A stretch of DNA of 64,000 nucleotides from Bdellovibrionales bacterium Ga0074139 (GTDB taxonomy: Bacteria; Bdellovibrionota; Bdellovibrionia; Bdellovibrionales; Bdellovibrionaceae), in NCBI GenBank assembly GCA_001464795.1, contig LNEB01000015.1, positions 186,001 through 250,000 of the forward strand, read 5' to 3'. This document shows, piece by piece, positions 30,596 through 43,214 of this stretch. The notes beneath the pieces were generated by a model. It searched no databases, was not told where the DNA came from, and saw only the letters and a program-made list of their open reading frames with translations. Both the position numbers and the translations under genes were made by a program. Position 1 is the first letter of the stretch. Each line of letters opens with the position of its first letter.

Positions 30596-32005
30596 ATGAT
30601 TTACGGTGGAGACCGTGACAGATCTACGATTTGTGCAGTCTCTACTCCTTCTGGTTTTGGTGGAATTTCTGTCATTAGACTTTCCGGAATAAATTCAGAA
30701 AACATTATTCGAAAAGTTTTCAGTCAATTTCCAAAAATCCCTGAATCCCATAAAATCTATTTAGGTCACCTTAAGGATCCACTCACTACGGAATCCATTG
30801 ATCAGTGCCTTTTTTCCTATTTTGCTGAAGGAAAATCTTATACGGGTGAAACCACGGTTGAAATTTCATGTCATGGAAGCCCCACGATCTGTGACCGAAT
30901 TTTAAAGGCGTTGATTTCTGTTGGTGCTCAAGCGGCTAGGCCTGGCGAGTTCACTTACCGTGCGTTCATGAATAATAATTTAGATCTCATTCAAGCTGAA
31001 GGTGTTTTAAACCTGATTGAAAGTCGCTCACAAAAAAGTGCGCAACTTGCTTTTAGGCAATTGATGGGCGGTCTATCAGAAAAAATTGAAAAAATTGAAA
31101 GCGAAATGACTTGGTGCCTTGCCCATATCGAAGCCAGCATCGATTTTTCTACAGAAGGCCTAGAAACAACGACTCAAGAAGAGCTCATTAACAAGTTAAG
31201 CACCTGTGAAAATGACATTCAAAAAATTCTTAAAACTTACCAAACAGGACGCTTAATTAAGGACGGCTTGCAGGTGGCTCTTGTGGGAAAGCCCAATGTA
31301 GGTAAATCCAGTTTGCTTAATTTACTTCTTGGTTACGATCGATCTATTGTGTCTCAACAGGCAGGCACCACTCGTGATGTTGTTTCAGAGGAATTGATTC
31401 ATAAAGGTCAAAGAATTGTGTTTCTAGATACCGCAGGGATTCGTTTAAAAACGGCTGATGACATCGAGCTCATAGGAATGAAAAAAACGAAAGAAGTTTT
31501 CCAAAATGCAGATCTGTGTTTGATTGTTTTTGATCTCAATCAGCCCCTTGACTGGTCTATGGACTTTCTTGATCCTGATCTTATAATTGGTAAAAACATT
31601 CTGTTGATCGCGAACAAATCAGATTTGGTCACCCCAGAAATCTTTGAAAAGTTCATGAAATTTATTCAAACTCAGAACCTGCTTCCCGATGCCCAGGTGA
31701 TATTTTCCACAACTTTTGATAGTCATAGCAAAGAAAGTATCTTGAATCAGATTTGTAAGACTCTTTTAGATGATGAAGCGGCTGAAAATGAAGTTTTATT
31801 GGCCAATGCCAGGCACTTTGAAAACCTTAAAGTTTCATCGGCGAATATAAGCTCTGCTATTGCCGCCCTTAAGGCGGGTGATGGTGCAGAGCTTGTAAGC
31901 TTGGATCTCAAAGAGGCTTTGATAAGTTTGCAGGATATGTTGGGTAAGCGTTTTGATGATCAAATCATGGACCGGGTTTTTAAAGAATTTTGTATTGGTA
32001 AGTAG
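30596..32005 (+). CDS. mnmE: tRNA modification GTPase MnmE
   Basis: 469 residues. The N-terminal tetrahydrofolate-binding domain has STICAVSTPSGFGGISVIRLSG and GEFTYRAFMNN; the helical domain contains the inserted G domain with GKPNVGKSSLLN (G1), the TTRD switch (G2), DTAGIR (G3) and ANKSD (G4). The C-terminal FCIGK carries the catalytic cysteine. With MnmG it installs cmnm5 groups on wobble uridine 34. It is followed by mnmG after 23 bp. Confidence 0.97.
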   Translation: MIYGGDRDRSTICAVSTPSGFGGISVIRLSGINSENIIRKVFSQFPKIPESHKIYLGHLKDPLTTESIDQCLFSYFAEGKSYTGETTVEISCHGSPTICDRILKALISVGAQAARPGEFTYRAFMNNNLDLIQAEGVLNLIESRSQKSAQLAFRQLMGGLSEKIEKIESEMTWCLAHIEASIDFSTEGLETTTQEELINKLSTCENDIQKILKTYQTGRLIKDGLQVALVGKPNVGKSSLLNLLLGYDRSIVSQQAGTTRDVVSEELIHKGQRIVFLDTAGIRLKTADDIELIGMKKTKEVFQNADLCLIVFDLNQPLDWSMDFLDPDLIIGKNILLIANKSDLVTPEIFEKFMKFIQTQNLLPDAQVIFSTTFDSHSKESILNQICKTLLDDEAAENEVLLANARHFENLKVSSANISSAIAALKAGDGAELVSLDLKEALISLQDMLGKRFDDQIMDRVFKEFCIGK

Positions 32006-32028
32006 ATTTTCAGCAAAAGAGTTTTTAA

Positions 32029-33963
32029 GTGAATAGTTTTGATATCATTGTTGTGGGTGCTGGACATGCTGGAATTGAAGCCGCAATGGCCTCGGCCAAT
32101 CTTGGGCAAAACACATTGCTAATCACATCAAATATTAAACGCATTGGCTACATGAGCTGTAATCCCTCAATTGGAGGACTTGCAAAAGGTCATATGGTTC
32201 GAGAGCTTGATATTTTGGGTGGTCAAATGGGCCATGTAGCGGATCAAACCTGTATTCAATTTAAACGATTGAACTCATCAAAGGGTCCTGCCGTTCGTGG
32301 TACCCGAGTTCAGAATGATAAAAAGAAATACTCTGAAACTATGACTCAAATTCTTTCAAACCAACAAAATTTAAAAGTTGTTGAGGGAGAGGTTAAATCT
32401 CTTATTCTTGAGAAACGCGAATGTCGCGGGGTTGTGACCCATGACGGAGCTCAGATTTTTTCTAAGGCTGTTATTATAACCGCAGGAACCTTTTTAAACG
32501 GCGTGATGCATATCGGTCTCGAGCAATCCGCCGGTGGTCGCGTGGGTGACAAAGCTTCTATTGGTCTTTCAGATCAATTAAAAGATAATGGTTTCACTGT
32601 TCGTAGATTAAAAACAGGGACACCACCTCGACTGCTCAATTCCAGCATTGATTGGTCTAAAACAACTCCTCAATTTGGTGACGATCATTTTTTCCCTTTT
32701 TCTTTAAAATCATCAGAACATTTTCAACTGCCTCAAATTGCTTGTCACTTAACTCGTACTACAACTGAGACTCATGAAATTATTAGAAATAATCTTGATA
32801 AATCACCTATGTATTGTGGGATCATTGAGGGTACAGGCCCCAGGTATTGTCCCAGCATCGAAGATAAAATATCAAGATTTGTGGACCGTGAAAGCCATCA
32901 AACTTTTTTAGAGCCCGAAGGTTTGGATTCTGATCTGATTTACCTTCAGGGAATTTCAACAAGTCTTCCAGAGGAAATTCAATATCAATTTCTTCGAACA
33001 ATTCCTGGTCTTGAAAATGTTAAAATGGTTCGCCCTGGTTATGCGGTTGAATACGATTTTATAGAACCTACCCAGATCTGGCACAGTCTCGAAACGCGCA
33101 CTATTCAGAATTTATTTTTAGCGGGACAAATCAATGGGACCAGCGGTTACGAAGAGGCCGCCGTGCAGGGCCTTGTGGCTGGCATAAATGCAGCTCACAA
33201 GTTGTTAAACAAAGATAAGTTTATACTTGGGCGTGACCAAGCCTACATCGGAGTTTTGATTGACGATCTTGTCACCAAGGGAACCCGTGAGCCCTACAGA
33301 ATGTTTACTTCCAGAGCCGAGCACAGATTAGTTTTGCGTGAAGACAATACATTAGATCGATTGGCATTAGTTTCTCGAGGTCTTGGTCTCGCTAGCTCTC
33401 AGCATCTTGAAAAAATGGAAGATATTCACCAAAGAAGGTCTGCACAAAAGGCTTTTTTAAAAAGTACCAAAATATTTCCCAACCAAGAGGTTCAAGCCAA
33501 ATTGCAATCATTAGGCATGGTCGCGATGACAAAATCCTTAACCCTTGAAGAGTTTTTAAGAAGAACGGATGTGAACCCATCTGTGATTCAAAGTTTTGGT
33601 TTTGATTTAGATATTGATCCACTTGTTTCAGACGCCGTTGAAATTGATGTGAAGTATGCTGGCTATGTTAAAAGGCAACTCGAGCTTATTGGTCAGGCAA
33701 AAAAGTTTGAGGAACTACTGTTGCCGCAAGACATGGATTATAATCTGATCAAAGGCCTGTCCACCGAGGAAATTGATAAACTTAGCCGTGTTCGTCCTCG
33801 TACTTTGGGCCAAGCTCAACGCATTAGTGGTGTTAATCCTTCAGCCATTCAAGCTATCATGATATCTTTGAAAAGCTCTCAAGCCTCCAAGGAGAAATCT
33901 CATGTCCGACACGCCGACACCCACAATCAATCAGCCCCACTGGCGCCTCGAGACCTGGTTTAA
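32029..33963 (+). CDS. mnmG: tRNA uridine-5-carboxymethylaminomethyl modification enzyme MnmG
   Basis: 644-residue FAD-dependent partner of MnmE. The Rossmann motif VVGAGHAGIEAA is near the N-terminus. Signatures GGLAKGHMVRELDILGG, LKTGTPPRL and GQINGTSGYEEAA are present, as is the C-terminal helical domain with GLSTEEIDKLSRVRPRTLGQA. The start is GTG at 32029. The last about 20 residues (after SSQASKEKS) are read in an overlap of 62 bp with rsmG and look like a non-conserved tail. Confidence 0.97.
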   Translation: MNSFDIIVVGAGHAGIEAAMASANLGQNTLLITSNIKRIGYMSCNPSIGGLAKGHMVRELDILGGQMGHVADQTCIQFKRLNSSKGPAVRGTRVQNDKKKYSETMTQILSNQQNLKVVEGEVKSLILEKRECRGVVTHDGAQIFSKAVIITAGTFLNGVMHIGLEQSAGGRVGDKASIGLSDQLKDNGFTVRRLKTGTPPRLLNSSIDWSKTTPQFGDDHFFPFSLKSSEHFQLPQIACHLTRTTTETHEIIRNNLDKSPMYCGIIEGTGPRYCPSIEDKISRFVDRESHQTFLEPEGLDSDLIYLQGISTSLPEEIQYQFLRTIPGLENVKMVRPGYAVEYDFIEPTQIWHSLETRTIQNLFLAGQINGTSGYEEAAVQGLVAGINAAHKLLNKDKFILGRDQAYIGVLIDDLVTKGTREPYRMFTSRAEHRLVLREDNTLDRLALVSRGLGLASSQHLEKMEDIHQRRSAQKAFLKSTKIFPNQEVQAKLQSLGMVAMTKSLTLEEFLRRTDVNPSVIQSFGFDLDIDPLVSDAVEIDVKYAGYVKRQLELIGQAKKFEELLLPQDMDYNLIKGLSTEEIDKLSRVRPRTLGQAQRISGVNPSAIQAIMISLKSSQASKEKSHVRHADTHNQSAPLAPRDLV

Positions 33964-34567
33964 TCAAATCCCCAAAGACCAACTTGCTAAGCTTAAAATT
34001 CACTTTGATGAATTTTTAAAGGCCGATAAAACTTTGCAGTTTGTTTCGCCCAAAACAGTTAGTTTTGCCGACGCTATTCATTACGCAGACTCCATTTATG
34101 CTTTGAATGCTATATTTAGCGATAACCCCAGTATCGAGACTCTTTATGATTTAGGATCAGGAGCTGGTTTTCCAGGGCTTATTGGAGCCGTCCTTTATCC
34201 TGCAAAAAAATTCGTTCTTGTTGAAGCAGACAAAAGAAAATCCGAGTACTTAACGCAGTGTGCAGCAAAGATGGGTTTGGCTAATGTTCAAGTTGTCGAA
34301 AGCACTGTTGAGGCTTTGCCCGCAGCTTCTATTAAGTATGCGGTCTCGCGAGGACTAGCTAATATTTCAAAACTCATTTTGAATACTCGAAAGTCTGTTT
34401 CTGTGGGCGGAGCTGTTTATCATATGCGTGCAGAGAACTGGGGAATGGAGGTCGCCGACATTCCCACTCAGCTTTGTTCTGTTTGGAGTCCAGGGCTAGT
34501 CAAAGAATACAGACTACCCGTTGGCGAGGTCAGATTCGCAGTGGTCAAAACAGATAAGATATCCTGA
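33902..34567 (+). CDS. rsmG: 16S rRNA (guanine527-N7)-methyltransferase RsmG
   Basis: 221-residue Rossmann methyltransferase. SAM-binding motif I is LYDLGSGAGFPGLIGAVLYP (about residues 78-97), motif II is VLVEADKRKSEYL, and SRGLANISKL follows. An AAGGAG ribosome-binding site 8 bp upstream makes the ATG at 33902 convincing even though it lies inside mnmG. It is last in mnmE-mnmG-rsmG; a parS site starts 2 bp after its stop and a terminator follows at about 34606. Confidence 0.95.
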   Translation: MSDTPTPTINQPHWRLETWFNQIPKDQLAKLKIHFDEFLKADKTLQFVSPKTVSFADAIHYADSIYALNAIFSDNPSIETLYDLGSGAGFPGLIGAVLYPAKKFVLVEADKRKSEYLTQCAAKMGLANVQVVESTVEALPAASIKYAVSRGLANISKLILNTRKSVSVGGAVYHMRAENWGMEVADIPTQLCSVWSPGLVKEYRLPVGEVRFAVVKTDKIS

Positions 34568-34568
34568 A

Positions 34569-34584
34569 TGTTCCACGTGGAACA
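34569..34584. other. parS centromere-like site 1
   Basis: The perfect 16-bp palindrome TGTTCCACGTGGAACA, with three further self-complementary bases on each side, matches the ParB-binding consensus TGTTTCACGTGAAACA except for the symmetric T/C and A/G change. It lies between rsmG and the parAB region, about 7 kb from dnaA, as expected for chromosomal parS. Confidence 0.93.
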
Positions 34585-34602
34585 TTCATAGTAGTCTGAC
34601 TA

Positions 34603-35094
34603 TTAAGGGGCCTGTTCAGGCTCCTTTTCTTTTTGTGGTTCCTTAGATTTGGCTAATCTATCTTTATTATCCCAAGCTAATTTTGATAGACGAAGTCTTT
34701 TTTGGGCATAGTAACTATCCACAGCCTTCGGATCTGGCCACGGTTGGTTTTTTTCTCTGGCGGTTAGATACTCAGCCTGTGCTTCTTTGGCTCGAGACTC
34801 GATTCTAATTTTCCAAAACCTTATTTGTTGATCAAGTTGGCTAATCCTATTACTCATATCAGCTATTCTTTTTCGATGAATGGAGGCTTGTCCGGTTTGT
34901 GGCAAGCTTTCTTTGAGTTCTTTCTCTACATCTAGGCGTTGTTTTGTGACGGATTCGCTTTCGGCAATGGTTGAAGCCAGTTGAGATTGATAATCCTGAA
35001 GTATGGGATCAAGTTTATAGGCGTTGGAATCGGGGCGATTGCAGCCAAGAATCGATAAAATAACAAAAAATAGGAGGTAAAGCGGCATTTTCAT
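34603..35094 (-). CDS. Small coiled-coil lipoprotein
   Basis: About 163 residues. The signal sequence MKMPLYLLFFVILSILGC ends in a lipobox with Cys18. The mature protein is mainly helical with heptad-like spacing (MSNRISQLDQQIRFWKIRI) and ends in a K/E/P-rich tail. I do not recognise a family. The frame continues upstream through the second parS site (reading MFHVEHM), but the ATG at 35094 (or 35088) puts the signal peptide at the terminus. It lies alone on the minus strand between rsmG and parA and is bracketed by the two parS sites, so ParB spreading could affect its expression. Confidence 0.75.
   Translation of the reverse strand: MKMPLYLLFFVILSILGCNRPDSNAYKLDPILQDYQSQLASTIAESESVTKQRLDVEKELKESLPQTGQASIHRKRIADMSNRISQLDQQIRFWKIRIESRAKEAQAEYLTAREKNQPWPDPKAVDSYYAQKRLRLSKLAWDNKDRLAKSKEPQKEKEPEQAP
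34606..34634 (+). terminator. Terminator of the mnmE-mnmG-rsmG operon
   Basis: The eight-pair stem AGGGGCCT / AGGCTCCT (one G:U) closes a GTTC loop and is followed by TTTCTTTTT on the plus strand. It overlaps the 3' end of the convergent lipoprotein gene, whose stop codon is directly adjacent. Confidence 0.75.
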
Positions 35095-35095
35095 A

Positions 35096-35111
35096 TGTTC
35101 CACGTGGAACA
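35096..35111. other. parS centromere-like site 2
   Basis: Second perfect copy of TGTTCCACGTGGAACA, about 90 bp upstream of parA and immediately before the lipoprotein start codon. The half-site GTGGAA sits where a ribosome-binding site for that gene would be expected. Confidence 0.93.
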
Positions 35112-35202
35112 TCGGCATATTTTCATCCTAAATTAACGGCAAAATCGCAAAATCTCTTGCATGACCAGCAAAACACTACTTTTATATCGCTAAGGAGATT
35201 TC

Positions 35203-36009
35203 ATGGCAAAAGTGATATGTATTGCAAATCAAAAAGGTGGAGTCGGTAAAACCACAACTTCCGTTAATCTAAGCTCCGCACTAGCAAAACTGGGAAAATC
35301 AGTTCTTCTCATCGATTTAGATCCACAAGGTAATGCATCAAGCGGACTTGGGATAAAAAGATACGCGACTCAAGAGGCCAACAGCTATCATGTGTTGATC
35401 GGCGAGAAAACCTTAGCCGAAGTCATGGTTCCAGTTCAAAATACGGGTTTATTTGTATCCACAGCCAATCCCGACCTAGTCGGGGCCGAAATCGAGCTCG
35501 TAGACTTCGCCAAACGAGAATATAGACTCAAAGAAGCCGTTGAGCTGGTGAAGCACAAATTTGACTATATATTAATAGATTGTCCACCAAGCCTAGGTTT
35601 ACTGACTCTTAATGCCCTAACGGCTGCAGACTCTTTCTTGGTTCCATTACAATGTGAATATTATGCCCTCGAAGGTCTCAGCCAACTTTTAAACACGGCA
35701 GGTCTTGTAAAGAAAAGCCTGAATCCCACTCTACATATAGAGGGAATCGTTTTAACGATGTTTGATAAAAGAAATAACTTAAGCCACGACGTTGTGACAG
35801 AAATTCAATCTCACTTTGGAGAAAAGGTTTTCAAAGCCATTATTCCAAGAAACGTAAGGCTTTCAGAGGCCCCCAGCCACGGCGTCTCCATATTGGATTA
35901 CGATCCTAAATCAGTTGGCGCATCGACCTATCTTGAGCTCGCAAAAGAGGTCGTTACGCGCACATCCGGGAAAAAACAAGAATCCTATGCAGGAGACCTA
36001 AATGTCTGA
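35203..36009 (+). CDS. parA: Chromosome-partitioning ATPase ParA (Soj)
   Basis: 268-residue deviant Walker ATPase. The P-loop KGGVGKTTTSVNL is at about residues 11-23, Walker A' is LLIDLDPQGNASSG and Walker B is YILIDCPPSLGLLT. There is no N-terminal HTH, so it is the chromosomal (type Ia Soj-like) form. The leader CTAAGGAGATTTC provides the ribosome-binding site. It overlaps parB by 8 bp. With ParB and the two nearby parS sites it completes a ParABS segregation system. Confidence 0.97.
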   Translation: MAKVICIANQKGGVGKTTTSVNLSSALAKLGKSVLLIDLDPQGNASSGLGIKRYATQEANSYHVLIGEKTLAEVMVPVQNTGLFVSTANPDLVGAEIELVDFAKREYRLKEAVELVKHKFDYILIDCPPSLGLLTLNALTAADSFLVPLQCEYYALEGLSQLLNTAGLVKKSLNPTLHIEGIVLTMFDKRNNLSHDVVTEIQSHFGEKVFKAIIPRNVRLSEAPSHGVSILDYDPKSVGASTYLELAKEVVTRTSGKKQESYAGDLNV

Positions 36010-37012
36010 ATTTAATACAGAAACTCAAAACAAAAGAAAAGGTTTGGGTCGTGGATTGGGTTCATTGTTGAGCGGTGCTCAAATGACAGAAGAACCTTCC
36101 GAGAAGTCGTCCGCCCCTTCTCAAGCGGCGCCCTCAACAGCACAGACGGTCAAGCCGGTGCCGGCACCAACAGAAAGCATGACCTCTCAGGATAAGGTTT
36201 GGACCGTAAGCATTGAAAAGCTCAAAAGTGGAATTTACCAGCCTAGAAAACATTTCGACAAAGAATCATTAGAGGAGCTTTCAAGCTCAATTAAAGAACA
36301 CGGAATTTTGCAGCCACTCGTGGTTCGTCCTGTCGGCAGTGGCCAGTTGGGTAATTTTGAAATCGTGGCCGGAGAAAGGCGTTGGAGGGCCGCGCAACAA
36401 GCAGGACTTCATGAAGTTCCCGTTTTGATTCGAAATTACTCGAACCAAAAAACTCTAGAGCTTTCATTAATTGAAAACCTACAGCGAGAAGACCTCAACC
36501 CCATCGAAGAGGCCGAAGGTTATCAAAGATTACAAAATGAATTTAAACTGACTCAAGAACAAATTGCAGACCGTGTGGGTAAAGAAAGAGCCACAGTTGC
36601 TAACTCACTTAGACTATTAAGACTGTCTCCTGAAACAAGAGCCTTAGTGCAAACGGGCCAGCTGTCTTCGGGGCATGCAAAAGTCCTTCTGGGTCTTTCT
36701 GATTTAAAATTGCAAAAAAAACTGGCACTTCAATCCATTGAGGATGGCTTTTCTGTTCGAAAGCTCGAGCAAACAATTGCCGAAATCAACAAGCCAAAAG
36801 CGAACACAGAGGGCTCGACGCTTAATGGCGCAGCTGCTAGCAGTGTGACCCAAAGACTGATTGCGGGACTATCGGATGAGCTACAAAAAATCCTGGGAAC
36901 AAAAGTGACAATTGATTATCAAAACTCAAAGGGCAAAATGAGCATTCATTTCTACTCTGATGATGAGTTGACTAATATTGTTGAAAAACTAAGGCAGGGA
37001 GTGCGCAATTGA
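36002..37012 (+). CDS. parB: Chromosome-partitioning protein ParB
   Basis: 336 residues. The N-terminal RKGLGRGLGSLLSG box probably stimulates ParA. After a P/S/T/A-rich linker (residues 30-60), the ParB/Sulfiredoxin CTPase domain shows QPRKHFD and GERRWRAAQQAGL, and the ENLQREDLNPIEEA helix follows. The HTH region (about 185-235) has LTQEQIADRVGKERATVANSLRLL, reading parS. The C-terminal dimerisation domain is about 280-336. Its TGA overlaps the TTG start of the bactofilin gene. Confidence 0.97.
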   Translation: MSEFNTETQNKRKGLGRGLGSLLSGAQMTEEPSEKSSAPSQAAPSTAQTVKPVPAPTESMTSQDKVWTVSIEKLKSGIYQPRKHFDKESLEELSSSIKEHGILQPLVVRPVGSGQLGNFEIVAGERRWRAAQQAGLHEVPVLIRNYSNQKTLELSLIENLQREDLNPIEEAEGYQRLQNEFKLTQEQIADRVGKERATVANSLRLLRLSPETRALVQTGQLSSGHAKVLLGLSDLKLQKKLALQSIEDGFSVRKLEQTIAEINKPKANTEGSTLNGAAASSVTQRLIAGLSDELQKILGTKVTIDYQNSKGKMSIHFYSDDELTNIVEKLRQGVRN

Positions 37013-37350
37013 AAGATCACGAAATCAACTCGCAGGTCACAGCCCTTTTAGATAAAGGAGCTTCCTTTGAAGGCAAGCTCACCTTTGAGGGCACGGTGCA
37101 AATTGGCGGACAATTTCGCGGAGAAATATTCACTAAAGATACGCTCATTATAAACGAAACAGCACATGTGACAGCACAAATTGAGGCCGATACGATTTTT
37201 TTAAGTGGACACGTCGAGGGTAATTTATTTGCCAGAACAAAAGTCGTCATGCAGCCACCTGCAGTTTTTAAGGGCACCGTTACAAGTCCCAGCCTAAAAA
37301 TTGAAGAAGGCGTCGTATTTGAGGGCGCATCACATATGCCCAGAGGCTAG
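37009..37350 (+). CDS. Bactofilin (polymer-forming cytoskeletal protein)
   Basis: 113 residues made mostly of the bactofilin right-handed beta-helix: repeats such as SFEGKLTFEGTVQIGGQFRGEI and DTIFLSGHVEGNLFARTKV, with short non-structured tails. It starts at TTG 37009, overlapping the parB stop (TTGA), so translation is coupled. Bactofilins polymerise without nucleotide and in several bacteria interact with ParAB/parS; the operon placement is consistent with that. Confidence 0.92.
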   Translation: MKDHEINSQVTALLDKGASFEGKLTFEGTVQIGGQFRGEIFTKDTLIINETAHVTAQIEADTIFLSGHVEGNLFARTKVVMQPPAVFKGTVTSPSLKIEEGVVFEGASHMPRG

Positions 37351-37416
37351 GCAATTATAATAACATCTTGACCCCAGTTTCTAGGAAGTGCTAATTCCCT
37401 CATTCCGAGGGAAACT

Positions 37417-37848
37417 ATGCTGCAGCAACTAGGCTTCAATTGGACCTTTTTCATACAATTTGGAATTTTTATTTTCGCCATTACTTTTTTGGCGCTCTAT
37501 GTATTTAAACCATACACAGATGCGGCAATGGCACGCGAAGATCAAACCAAGGGATCAGAAGATCTTGCGACAGATCTAGAAAAAAAATCTGTGGATCTTT
37601 ACGGTCAGTATGAAAAACGCGCTCGTGAAGTTCATTCACAAATTCAAGACGTCTATAAATCTGCTCGCTCACAAGTGGCGCAGGAAAACGAAAAGATTAT
37701 CACAGCCGCTCGCTCTGAAGCTTTGGTCGTGATTGAAGCGAATCGAACAAAAATTAAAACAAGCGTGTCGGCGGCCCAAGCGGCTCTGAAACAAGAAGTT
37801 CCACAAATTGTCCAATCATTGACACAAAAACTTTTGGGTAAACACTAA
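37417..37848 (+). CDS. atpF': ATP synthase Fo subunit b' (second b-type stalk)
   Basis: 143 residues: one N-terminal transmembrane helix (WTFFIQFGIFIFAITFLALYVF) followed by a long charged helix that forms the peripheral stalk. The KPYTDAAMARED turn after the membrane helix is like b and b'. GAGGGAAACT precedes the ATG. It overlaps atpF by one base (TAATG). Two b-type genes in tandem imply a heterodimeric stalk, as in cyanobacteria and alphaproteobacteria. Confidence 0.88.
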   Translation: MLQQLGFNWTFFIQFGIFIFAITFLALYVFKPYTDAAMAREDQTKGSEDLATDLEKKSVDLYGQYEKRAREVHSQIQDVYKSARSQVAQENEKIITAARSEALVVIEANRTKIKTSVSAAQAALKQEVPQIVQSLTQKLLGKH

Positions 37849-38395
37849 TGATTCAATCACTACTACTTATTCTATCGAATCAACAGGCAATGGCAGCTGG
37901 CGCTCACTCGGGCGACGGAATTCCAACAGTTGTATTTTGGCAGGCAGCAAATTTGTTGGTGATTTTTGTGGCTCTCTACTTTGTTGTTGGCAAAAAGGCA
38001 GTGGGCTTTTTTTCTTCAAAGAAAACTGAATTTTTATCATCGGCAGAAAAATCAAAAAAGATTCGTGAAGAAGCTGAAAGAAAAGTAAAAGAAATTCAAG
38101 ATCGATTGGCAAAACTTGAAAGCACCTCGGCCGAAAGTGTTCAGCGCGCTCAAGCCGAATCGGCTGACCTTAAAAAGCAATTGATCAATGAGGCTCAGAA
38201 TTTAGCAACACGAATTAAAACTGAAGCTGCAGAAGCAGCCCGAACAGAAGTGTTGCGAGCTCAGCGTGAACTGCATAAAGATGTGGCCTTAGAATCCATT
38301 AAAATGGCCCAAGAGGTTTTGAAAAAAGATACAACTCAGGCCGATCAACAAAAACTTCAAGATCAATTCTCGAATCAAATTGAAGGAGTTAAAAT

Positions 38396-38399
<4 letters not shown>
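37848..38399 (+). CDS. atpF: ATP synthase Fo subunit b
   Basis: 183 residues with a hydrophobic segment at about 27-47 (VVFWQAANLLVIFVALYFVVG), the KKAVGFFSSKKTEFL hinge and a long coiled-coil stalk to the C-terminus. The first 20 residues are also moderately hydrophobic (IQSLLLILSNQQAMA) and could be a cleaved leader. It overlaps atpF' by one base and atpH by four (ATGA). Confidence 0.93.
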
Positions 38400-40488
<2,089 letters not shown>

Positions 40489-40493
40489 ATTCT

Positions 40494-41375
40494 ATGGCAA
40501 GTTTGAAGGATATTCGACTCAGAATTGAGTCGACTAAAAACACTCAGCAGATCACAAAAGCCATGAAGCTTGTGTCAGCTGCAAAGCTCAGAAAGGCTCA
40601 GCATAATATTGTAAATATGCGGCCCTATGCGCTTTCTCTGCGAAAAGTGATTGCAGATATCGCAGATACCCACAAGCTTTCCCATCCGCTAATGGAAGCC
40701 CGCACAGAAGTTAAAAAAGTACTTTTAGTTGTATTAACTTCTGACCGTGGACTCTGTGGAGGCTTCAACGCCAACATTAATAAGTTTGCTGATCAGTATA
40801 TTAAAAACAACCAGTCTAAGTATGAAAAGATGGAACTCTTTTTCGTAGGCCGTCGTGGTCACGATTTCTTCGTTAAGCGCGGATTCAAAGCATTTGATTA
40901 CGTGACGAAATTAGAAAAAGACATTTCCTATGATCTCGCTTCTGGAATCGCAAAAAAGTTATTAAAAGAATATCTTGAGGGTGGTTTTGACGAAGTTCGT
41001 ATTGTTTATAACGAATTCAAGTCAGCGATCTCTCAAGTTGTTGTTTGTGAAACTTTGATTCCAACAAGTATTGAATCATCTAGCTTCACAGACGAGAAAA
41101 ACACGTCGGGATTTTCTAAAGAACTTATTTTCGAACCCAGTGCAGAAGAAATGATCGAAGATCTTTTGAAAAAGCATTTCGAACTTCAGGTCTACAGATG
41201 CATGTCCGAAAGCGTGGCCTCTGAACACGGAGCCCGAATGTCAGCGATGGAAAATGCGACAACCAATGCCAAGAGCGTAATTAACTCTCTGACATTGACC
41301 TACAATAAATTAAGACAAGAAAAAATTACGACTGAATTGACTGAAATTACGAGCGGCGCGGAAGCGCTTAAGTAG
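40494..41375 (+). CDS. atpG: ATP synthase F1 subunit gamma
   Basis: 293-residue central shaft. The N-terminal helix (ASLKDIRLRIESTKNTQQITKAMKLV) and the C-terminal helix (RMSAMENATTNAKSVINSLTLTYNKLRQ) pack into the alpha3beta3 core; the middle has TSDRGLCGGFNANI. It starts 5 bp after atpA. Confidence 0.98.
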   Translation: MASLKDIRLRIESTKNTQQITKAMKLVSAAKLRKAQHNIVNMRPYALSLRKVIADIADTHKLSHPLMEARTEVKKVLLVVLTSDRGLCGGFNANINKFADQYIKNNQSKYEKMELFFVGRRGHDFFVKRGFKAFDYVTKLEKDISYDLASGIAKKLLKEYLEGGFDEVRIVYNEFKSAISQVVVCETLIPTSIESSSFTDEKNTSGFSKELIFEPSAEEMIEDLLKKHFELQVYRCMSESVASEHGARMSAMENATTNAKSVINSLTLTYNKLRQEKITTELTEITSGAEALK

Positions 41376-41381
41376 AGGTAA

Positions 41382-42796
<1,415 letters not shown>

Positions 42797-42797
<1 letters not shown>

Positions 42798-43207
42798 TGA
42801 AACTATCAGTTTTTACTCCTGAGAAAAAAATTGTGATGGACCAAGAAGTCGAAGACGTCTTGGTTCCTGCCTATAAAGGTGAACTTCACATTCTTGCAGG
42901 ACACGCCCCGATCATGACGAAGCTTAATACGGGCATCATGAAATGGAGACTCAAAGGTGAAACACAATATTCAAAAGTTGTTGTTTCATCTGGATACTGT
43001 GAAGTCAGCCCTGAAGGTGTGATCGTTTTAGCTGAATTCAGCACCAGTGCCGAAGATGTGCAGGTTGATCAATTTAACGAAGAACTAAAATCACAAAACA
43101 ATACACTTTTGACTCAGCAACTTGATGATAAAAAGTGGGATGAAACTCAAAGAAGAATCGCAGAACTTCAAAGCGGTCTTGATCTTAAGCAAAAGTCCAG
43201 TCACTAA
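42797..43207 (+). CDS. atpC: ATP synthase F1 subunit epsilon
   Basis: 136 residues. The N-terminal ten-stranded beta domain (KLSVFTPEKKIV...VLVPAYKGELHILAGHAPI) is intact. The C-terminal two-helix region has WDETQRRIAELQSGLDLKQ. It regulates ATP hydrolysis. It is last in the operon, followed by a terminator hairpin. Confidence 0.96.
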
Positions 43208-43214
43208 ATACTTT

